A stretch of 64,000 bases of DNA from Escherichia fergusonii ATCC 35469 (lineage in GTDB: Bacteria; Pseudomonadota; Gammaproteobacteria; Enterobacterales; Enterobacteriaceae). Of this stretch, positions 59,425 through 64,000 are shown piece after piece. How positions within the stretch are numbered: position 1 is the first letter of the stretch; each line of letters opens with the position of its first letter. The notes under the pieces are model-generated. The model had not been told where the DNA came from. It saw only the letters and a program-made list of their open reading frames with translations, and made no database searches. The stretch lies in contig NC_011740.1 in NCBI RefSeq assembly GCF_000026225.1, forward strand, positions 558,001 through 622,000. Direction: 5' to 3'. Position numbers and translations under genes: made by a program.

Positions 59425-59573
59425 CGGCTGAATACCTCACTGATCGCTTCTTTGACTGCGCCAGTTACTGGCGCATTAATCCCTTCGAATTGCTGAATAT
59501 GCCGATCAGTGAAATTCCCTTGCTGGTCAGTCAGGCAAACAGGATAGAGCAGGAGAAACGCACACATGGCTGA
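59155..59573 (+). CDS. Tail assembly chaperone, -1 frameshift extended form
   Basis: The heptamer T TTT TTC (59406-59412) is in the correct phase for -1 slippage. It would shift ribosomes into a frame reading PPGLTAEYLTDRFFDCASYW to TGA 59571-59573, giving about 139 residues. Dual products by frameshift before the tape measure gene are conserved in lambda (G/GT) and Mu-like phages. Confidence 0.8.
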
Positions 59574-61398
59574 ATTTGAGCTTAAGGCGTTGATCACCGG
59601 TGTCGACAGGCTTTCTCCCGCGCTGTCGAAAATGCAAAAGAAAATCCGGGGATTTAAACGCCAGGCGGAAGAAGCGTCACAGGGTGGGCTGGCGCTTGGT
59701 GGCGGACTGGCAGCGGGTCTGACGCTTTCCCTGAAATCTTATGCCGATCAGGAAAACGCCGCCACCGGGCTGAAAGTTGCCATGATGGATGCGAACGGCG
59801 AGGTCGGAAAGCGCTTTCAGGACATCAATAAACTGGCTATTGGCCTGGGTAACCAGCTACCCGGTACAACGGCTGATTTCCAGAACATGATGCAGATGCT
59901 GGTGCGTCAGGGGATCCCGGCAGAAAACATTCTTGGCGGTGTGGGTAAAGCGACAGCTTATCTTGCGGTACAACTGAAAAAAACACCGGAAGCGGCTGCC
60001 GAGTTTGCTGCAAAGATGCAGGATGCTACCGGAACGGCGTCAGAAGACATGATGGGGCTGTTCGACACTATCCAGAAGGCGTTTTATCTGGGCGTTGACG
60101 ATACCAACATGTTGTCCTTCTTCACTAAAACCAGCTCTGTTCTGAAGATGGTGAACAAGGACGGTCTTCAGGCTGCACAGAGCCTTGCCCCCATCAGCGT
60201 CATGATGGATCAGATGGGGATGAACGGGGAGTCGGCAGGTAATGCCCTGCGAAAAGTTATCCAGTCCGGATTAAGTGTTAAGAAAATCAGGGACGTCAAT
60301 AAAGTCATGGCCCGCCAGAAACTCGGGGTACAGCTCGATTTTACTGACGGCAAAGGAAGTTTTGGCGGTCTTGATAACATGTTTAAGCAACTGGCAAAGT
60401 TGCGAAAACTGACTGACGTTAAGCGAACTAATGTACTTAAGGCAATATTTGGTGATGATGCCGAAACCATTCAGGTGGTCAATGCGCTGATCGATAAAGG
60501 AAAGGATGGTTACGATCAGATCCAGCAGAAGATGAATAAACAGGCCAGCCTGAATAAACGTGTTCAGGCACAGCTTGGTACGCTGTCCAACCTGTGGGAG
60601 GCAATGACGGGGACCGCAACTAACGGCCTTGCAGCTATTGGCGGCGCATTTTCTGGTGACGCTAAAAATATCACGCAATGGCTGGGGGAGTTGGGGGAGA
60701 AATTCACGAAGTTTGCGGATGAAAATCCCCGGGTTATTCGCGGCGTCGTCGGGCTTGCTGCCGGTCTTGCGATTCTGAAACTGGGATTGATGGGCGTTGG
60801 CGGTGCCATCAGTATTGTCAGCAGGATCATGTCGATGACGCCGATTGGCATGATTGCGACGGCGATAGCCCTGGCTGCGGGATTAATTATCACTAACTGG
60901 GATGTTGTCGGACCTTATTTTAAGAAACTCTGGGAAACCATTGGTCCTTATTTTGAGGCTGGCTGGGAACTTCTGAAGAAAGTTTTTGCCTGGTCGCCGC
61001 TGGGGATGGTGATCAATAACTGGGGACCGGTTGTTAAGTGGTTTCAGGATATGTGGGACAAGCTGAAGCCAATTATTGAGTGGTTTACCGACAGTTCCGG
61101 TGACACGGTCGATGCCATTAACTCTGCGCAGTGGGGCGCGGGTGCTTATGATGCTTATGGGACGGGAATACCGGCGCGGGGATACACACCTTATCCGGCG
61201 GTAGATCCGGCTCAGTCAAACAACGCCTCCGATGCCACAGGCCCGAATCCCTTCATGATTAACAAAGCTTCTGCGCCAAAAGTTGATGGTGAGATCAAGG
61301 TCTCTTTTGTGAATTCGCCTCCGGGTATGCGGGTTATGGAAACGCGATCCAGCGGTATTGATGTCAGCCATGATGTTGGCTATACGCGGTTCAGGTAG
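59566..61398 (+). CDS. Tape measure protein
   Basis: A 610-residue protein beginning MAEFELKALITGVDRLSPAL. It has extended helical parts, a membrane-like hydrophobic stretch at about 380-445 (VVGLAAGLAILKLGLMG and TPIGMIATAIALAAGLI), and a Gly/Pro-rich end. It sets tail length and takes part in DNA delivery. It overlaps the frameshift product by 8 bp. Confidence 0.92.
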   Translation: MAEFELKALITGVDRLSPALSKMQKKIRGFKRQAEEASQGGLALGGGLAAGLTLSLKSYADQENAATGLKVAMMDANGEVGKRFQDINKLAIGLGNQLPGTTADFQNMMQMLVRQGIPAENILGGVGKATAYLAVQLKKTPEAAAEFAAKMQDATGTASEDMMGLFDTIQKAFYLGVDDTNMLSFFTKTSSVLKMVNKDGLQAAQSLAPISVMMDQMGMNGESAGNALRKVIQSGLSVKKIRDVNKVMARQKLGVQLDFTDGKGSFGGLDNMFKQLAKLRKLTDVKRTNVLKAIFGDDAETIQVVNALIDKGKDGYDQIQQKMNKQASLNKRVQAQLGTLSNLWEAMTGTATNGLAAIGGAFSGDAKNITQWLGELGEKFTKFADENPRVIRGVVGLAAGLAILKLGLMGVGGAISIVSRIMSMTPIGMIATAIALAAGLIITNWDVVGPYFKKLWETIGPYFEAGWELLKKVFAWSPLGMVINNWGPVVKWFQDMWDKLKPIIEWFTDSSGDTVDAINSAQWGAGAYDAYGTGIPARGYTPYPAVDPAQSNNASDATGPNPFMINKASAPKVDGEIKVSFVNSPPGMRVMETRSSGIDVSHDVGYTRFR

Positions 61399-61461
61399 TG
61401 TACAAAATGATTAATGTGTTTTTGTCTGGCATAATTTGGGTTTTCAACTTTAAGTAGTTAA

Positions 61462-61467
61462 TATAAT
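61462..61467 (+). promoter_or_regulatory. Probable -10 box of the exported moron
   Basis: A perfect TATAAT lies 12 bp before the ATG in the AT-rich gap after the tape measure gene. The -35 is weak. With the terminator after the gene it makes an autonomous unit. Confidence 0.5.
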
Positions 61468-61479
61468 CACTCCTTACAA

Positions 61480-61992
61480 ATGATTGAAGGGATGATTAAG
61501 CGTATCTTTGTGTTTTTTATATCTGCACTTTTATCTTTTAACTTGGCAGCGGAAGAGTGTAAGTTCAGCTTTAATGAGTCAGAATTAATTTCTTCTATAG
61601 GTATTGCACCAGTTAAGCAAGAGATAGTAAAGGATGAAGGAATAACTAAGCGTCAATATGAATTCAGGAGAGAATTGTCTTTTGAAGAAATGCTTGGCGA
61701 TGATGCTGATGAAAAATATGAGCCGCAGTTTTATATATCTGTTTATAATCCATCATGTCCACAAAAGGTTATTATTTGGTTTTTCAAAGACAATAAAAAT
61801 ACACAAACTTTAAGTAATGAGGTCCTTGCTGGTAGAGCATTCAAGTATTTAACTGGTGTTAATGAAAGTATTTTTGAAAATAAAATGAAAAAGTTTTCAA
61901 AGGTACAGTCATTTGAATCCTTTGATGAAAGGACGGACTCTAAATTTATAAAGAGTGGTAATGTTTATTCCATTGATGTTCAACTCAGATAG
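61480..61992 (+). CDS. Exported protein of unknown function (tail-operon moron)
   Basis: A 170-residue AT-rich gene starting at ATG 61480, or at ATG 61492 (MIKRIFVFFISALLSFNLAA). The latter start gives a clean Sec signal peptide with cleavage near NLAA-EE. The mature part is about 140 polar residues with two Cys (EECKF, PSCPQK) that may form a disulfide. It interrupts the tape measure-tail gene order and has its own promoter-like element and terminator. It is probably expressed in lysogens and periplasmic; function unknown. Confidence 0.82.
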   Translation: MIEGMIKRIFVFFISALLSFNLAAEECKFSFNESELISSIGIAPVKQEIVKDEGITKRQYEFRRELSFEEMLGDDADEKYEPQFYISVYNPSCPQKVIIWFFKDNKNTQTLSNEVLAGRAFKYLTGVNESIFENKMKKFSKVQSFESFDERTDSKFIKSGNVYSIDVQLR

Positions 61993-62010
61993 TAATTGAA
62001 AATATTAGAA

Positions 62011-62067
62011 CCCCGCCACATCTTCTGCGATGTAAATAACTGACAAAGCAGATTTGGCGGGTTTTTT
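62011..62067 (+). terminator. Terminator downstream of the exported moron
   Basis: CCCGCCA and TGGCGGG form the base of a long hairpin, with TCTGC/GCAGA inside, followed by six T residues. Confidence 0.75.
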
Positions 62068-62082
62068 GTATCCGGAGTTTAT

Positions 62083-63411
62083 ATGACGTGGAAAGGCAGG
62101 CTTCAGGATGCGTCATTTCGCGGCGTACCGTTTAAGGTTGAAGAAGAAAGTGCGGGAACCGGTCGCCGTGTGGAAACACATGAATACCCGAACCGCGACA
62201 AGCCCTATACCGAAGATCTGGGAAAAGTCACTTTCCGCCCGTCCATCACAGCTTATGTGGTGGGAGATGACTGCTTTGACCAGCGCGATCGCCTGATTGA
62301 CGCGCTGAATAAACCCGGTCCCGGCACGCTTGTCCATCCGACATACGGTGAGATGAAAGTCTGTGTTGACGGGGAAGTTCGGGTCAGCACATCGAAAAGT
62401 GAAGGGCGTATTGTCCGCTTTGACCTGAAGTTTGTCGAAGCAGGAGAACTTTCTTACCCCACATCAGGTGCGGCGACGGCGCAGACGCTGATGTCATCCT
62501 GTTCTGCACTGGATGACTGCATCAGTGACAGCTTCAGTGGTTTCAGTATCGATGGCGTGGCGGATTTTGTGCAGAACGACGTCGTTGGTAATGCCAGCAC
62601 AATGCTTGGGTATGTTTCTGATGCGATGAAAGTGGTGGATTCTGCCGTATCGGATGCTGCCAGGCTGTTGCAGGGGGATATCTCGGTACTTCTGCCGCCA
62701 CCATCGTCAGGCAAAAATTTCGTTGAGCAGGTGCAGAAAATGTGGCGTACCGGGAAACGCCTTTATGGTAACGCCAGCGACCTGGTCACCATGATCAAAA
62801 CGCTTTCCGGTGTCAGCCTCGGCAGCGATCTGCAACCGCGCGGCGTCTGGAAAACGGACAGTAAAACCACCGCCACGGCGACGCAGCAGCGTAACGTGGT
62901 TGCCAGCATCCTTCGTACGACCGCAATCAGCGAAGCGGCGTATGCCGTCACCCGATTGCCTGCGCCAACAACTTCCGCGGTGATGCAGAATTCCGCAGTG
63001 GGGCAGGCAACAACACCTGCGCAGAGCACTGGCTGGCCTTCCGTCACGCATCCGGCACTGAACAATGCACCGGCGGTGAAAAACACGGTTGACCTGCCGA
63101 CGTGGGAAGAACTGACTGACATTCGCGACACACTGAATACGGCAATTGATAAGGAGTTGTCCCGTACAACCAGTGATGCGCTGTTTCTGGCGCTGCGCCG
63201 GGTGAAAGCAGATCTGAATGCGGATATCAACACGCGCCTTGAACAGTCTGCACGGATCATTCAGCGCACACCGGATGAGGTTTTACCCGCACTGGTGCTG
63301 GCGGCTACCTGGTTTGATAACGCGGCGCGTGATGCGGACATTATCCGGCGTAATGCCATTACGCATCCCGGCTTTGTGCCGGTGATCCCTCTGAAGGTAC
63401 CAGTGCAATGA
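62083..63411 (+). CDS. DNA circularisation/tail protein (Mu gpN-like)
   Basis: A 442-residue protein. The N-terminal DNA-circulation family domain (MTWKGRLQDASFRGVPFKVE, then VGDDCFDQRDRLIDALNKPG, HPTYGEMKVCV) is followed by a helical C-terminus. In Mu it is a tail/baseplate component and binds DNA ends after infection. It overlaps the next gene by 4 bp. Confidence 0.9.
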   Translation: MTWKGRLQDASFRGVPFKVEEESAGTGRRVETHEYPNRDKPYTEDLGKVTFRPSITAYVVGDDCFDQRDRLIDALNKPGPGTLVHPTYGEMKVCVDGEVRVSTSKSEGRIVRFDLKFVEAGELSYPTSGAATAQTLMSSCSALDDCISDSFSGFSIDGVADFVQNDVVGNASTMLGYVSDAMKVVDSAVSDAARLLQGDISVLLPPPSSGKNFVEQVQKMWRTGKRLYGNASDLVTMIKTLSGVSLGSDLQPRGVWKTDSKTTATATQQRNVVASILRTTAISEAAYAVTRLPAPTTSAVMQNSAVGQATTPAQSTGWPSVTHPALNNAPAVKNTVDLPTWEELTDIRDTLNTAIDKELSRTTSDALFLALRRVKADLNADINTRLEQSARIIQRTPDEVLPALVLAATWFDNAARDADIIRRNAITHPGFVPVIPLKVPVQ

Positions 63412-64000
63412 ACGACAATGTCACGCTACGGGTAAATGGCCGGGAGTGGAATGGCTGGACATCGGTGCGCATCGGTGCCGGTATTGAACGGCTGGCGCGG
63501 GATTTCAGTGTGGAGATCACCCGCCAGTGGCCGGGAGATGAGGGTATCACCACGCTTCATCCGCGCATTAAAAACGGTTCAAAAGTGGAGGTGCTGATTG
63601 GTGATGAGCTGGTGATCACTGGCTGGGTGGAGGCGACGCCCGTTCGTTACGATGCCCGTTCGGTCAGCACCGGTATTGCCGGACGCAGTCTGACCGCTGA
63701 CCTGATTGACTGTGCAGCCGAACCGACACAGTTTAACGGACGATCGCTGGTACAGATTGCGCAGGCGCTTGCTGCGCCTTTCGGCATTGAGGTGGTGAAC
63801 AACGGTGCGCCGTCGGGTGTTATTCCTGACGTCCAGCCTGATCACGGCGAAACGGTGATTGAGGTGATCAACAAAATACTCGGTCAGCAGCAGGCACTGG
63901 CTTACGACGACCCGCACGGCAGGCTGGTGATTGGCGGTATTGGCTCAACGCGGGCACATACCGCGCTGGTACTCGGGGAAAACATCCTTTCCTGCGATAC
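63408..64000 (+). CDS. Baseplate hub protein (Mu gpP-like), cut by window end
   Basis: ATG 63408 overlaps the upstream stop and the frame stays open to base 64000 (197 codons shown), starting MNDNVTLRVNGREWNGWTSV with later GITTLHPRIKNGSKVEVLIG. It fits the Mu gpP/phage D-type hub, which attaches the tail tube to the baseplate. The 3' end and remaining baseplate and fibre genes are outside the window. Confidence 0.88.
   Translation, partial: MNDNVTLRVNGREWNGWTSVRIGAGIERLARDFSVEITRQWPGDEGITTLHPRIKNGSKVEVLIGDELVITGWVEATPVRYDARSVSTGIAGRSLTADLIDCAAEPTQFNGRSLVQIAQALAAPFGIEVVNNGAPSGVIPDVQPDHGETVIEVINKILGQQQALAYDDPHGRLVIGGIGSTRAHTALVLGENILSCD

Overview
The window is chromosomal DNA of Escherichia coli (or a Shigella lineage of the same species). 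The housekeeping genes from cueR to folD follow the K-12 order and encode near-identical proteins as I remember them: cueR, ybbJ, qmcA, fetAB, cnoX, ybbO, tesA, ybbAP, selU, ylbF, ybcF, purK, purE, lpxH, ppiB, cysS, ybcIJ, folD. Extragenic REP elements are also typical of the species.

Layout. Bases 1-11495 hold the end of a giant repetitive RTX-type adhesin with its type I secretion ATPase and membrane fusion protein. Bases 11492-20446 are conserved backbone: copper and iron homeostasis, redox chaperone, thioesterase and ABC transport genes. Bases 20447-22560 occupy the place of the K-12 rhsD locus and contain only small AT-rich genes and gene debris, with no Rhs core. Bases 22595-32287 are backbone again with several lesions. 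The allantoin/glyoxylate cluster is missing and ylbF has lost its start at the junction. purK carries an in-frame amber codon at position 28 and a 24-bp tandem duplication. The sfm fimbrial genes that lie between folD and argU in K-12 are absent.

From tRNA-Arg(UCU) at 32549 to the right edge lies the left and central part of a prophage integrated at argU. Order: integrase and excisionase-like gene; a leftward yfdR-yfdQ-yfdP block with a C4-like RNA; immunity region (CI, Cro-like, YmfL-like); replication gene with internal iterons; DNA methylase, LexA-like protein, RusA, KilA-N, DUF968 and antiterminator Q; lysis genes; HK97-type head genes; and a Mu-type contractile tail with a -1 frameshift in the tail chaperone gene. 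This head/tail combination resembles SfV and phiP27-type phages. The right attachment site is outside the window.

The least explained parts are three AT-rich single-gene insertions in the prophage. They are a BRCT-domain gene convergent with cI and preceded by repressor-box-like sequence, a defence-type HNH gene antisense between Q and the holin, and an exported protein between the tape measure and tail genes with its own promoter-like element and terminator. No CRISPR array, insertion sequence or Shiga toxin gene was seen.
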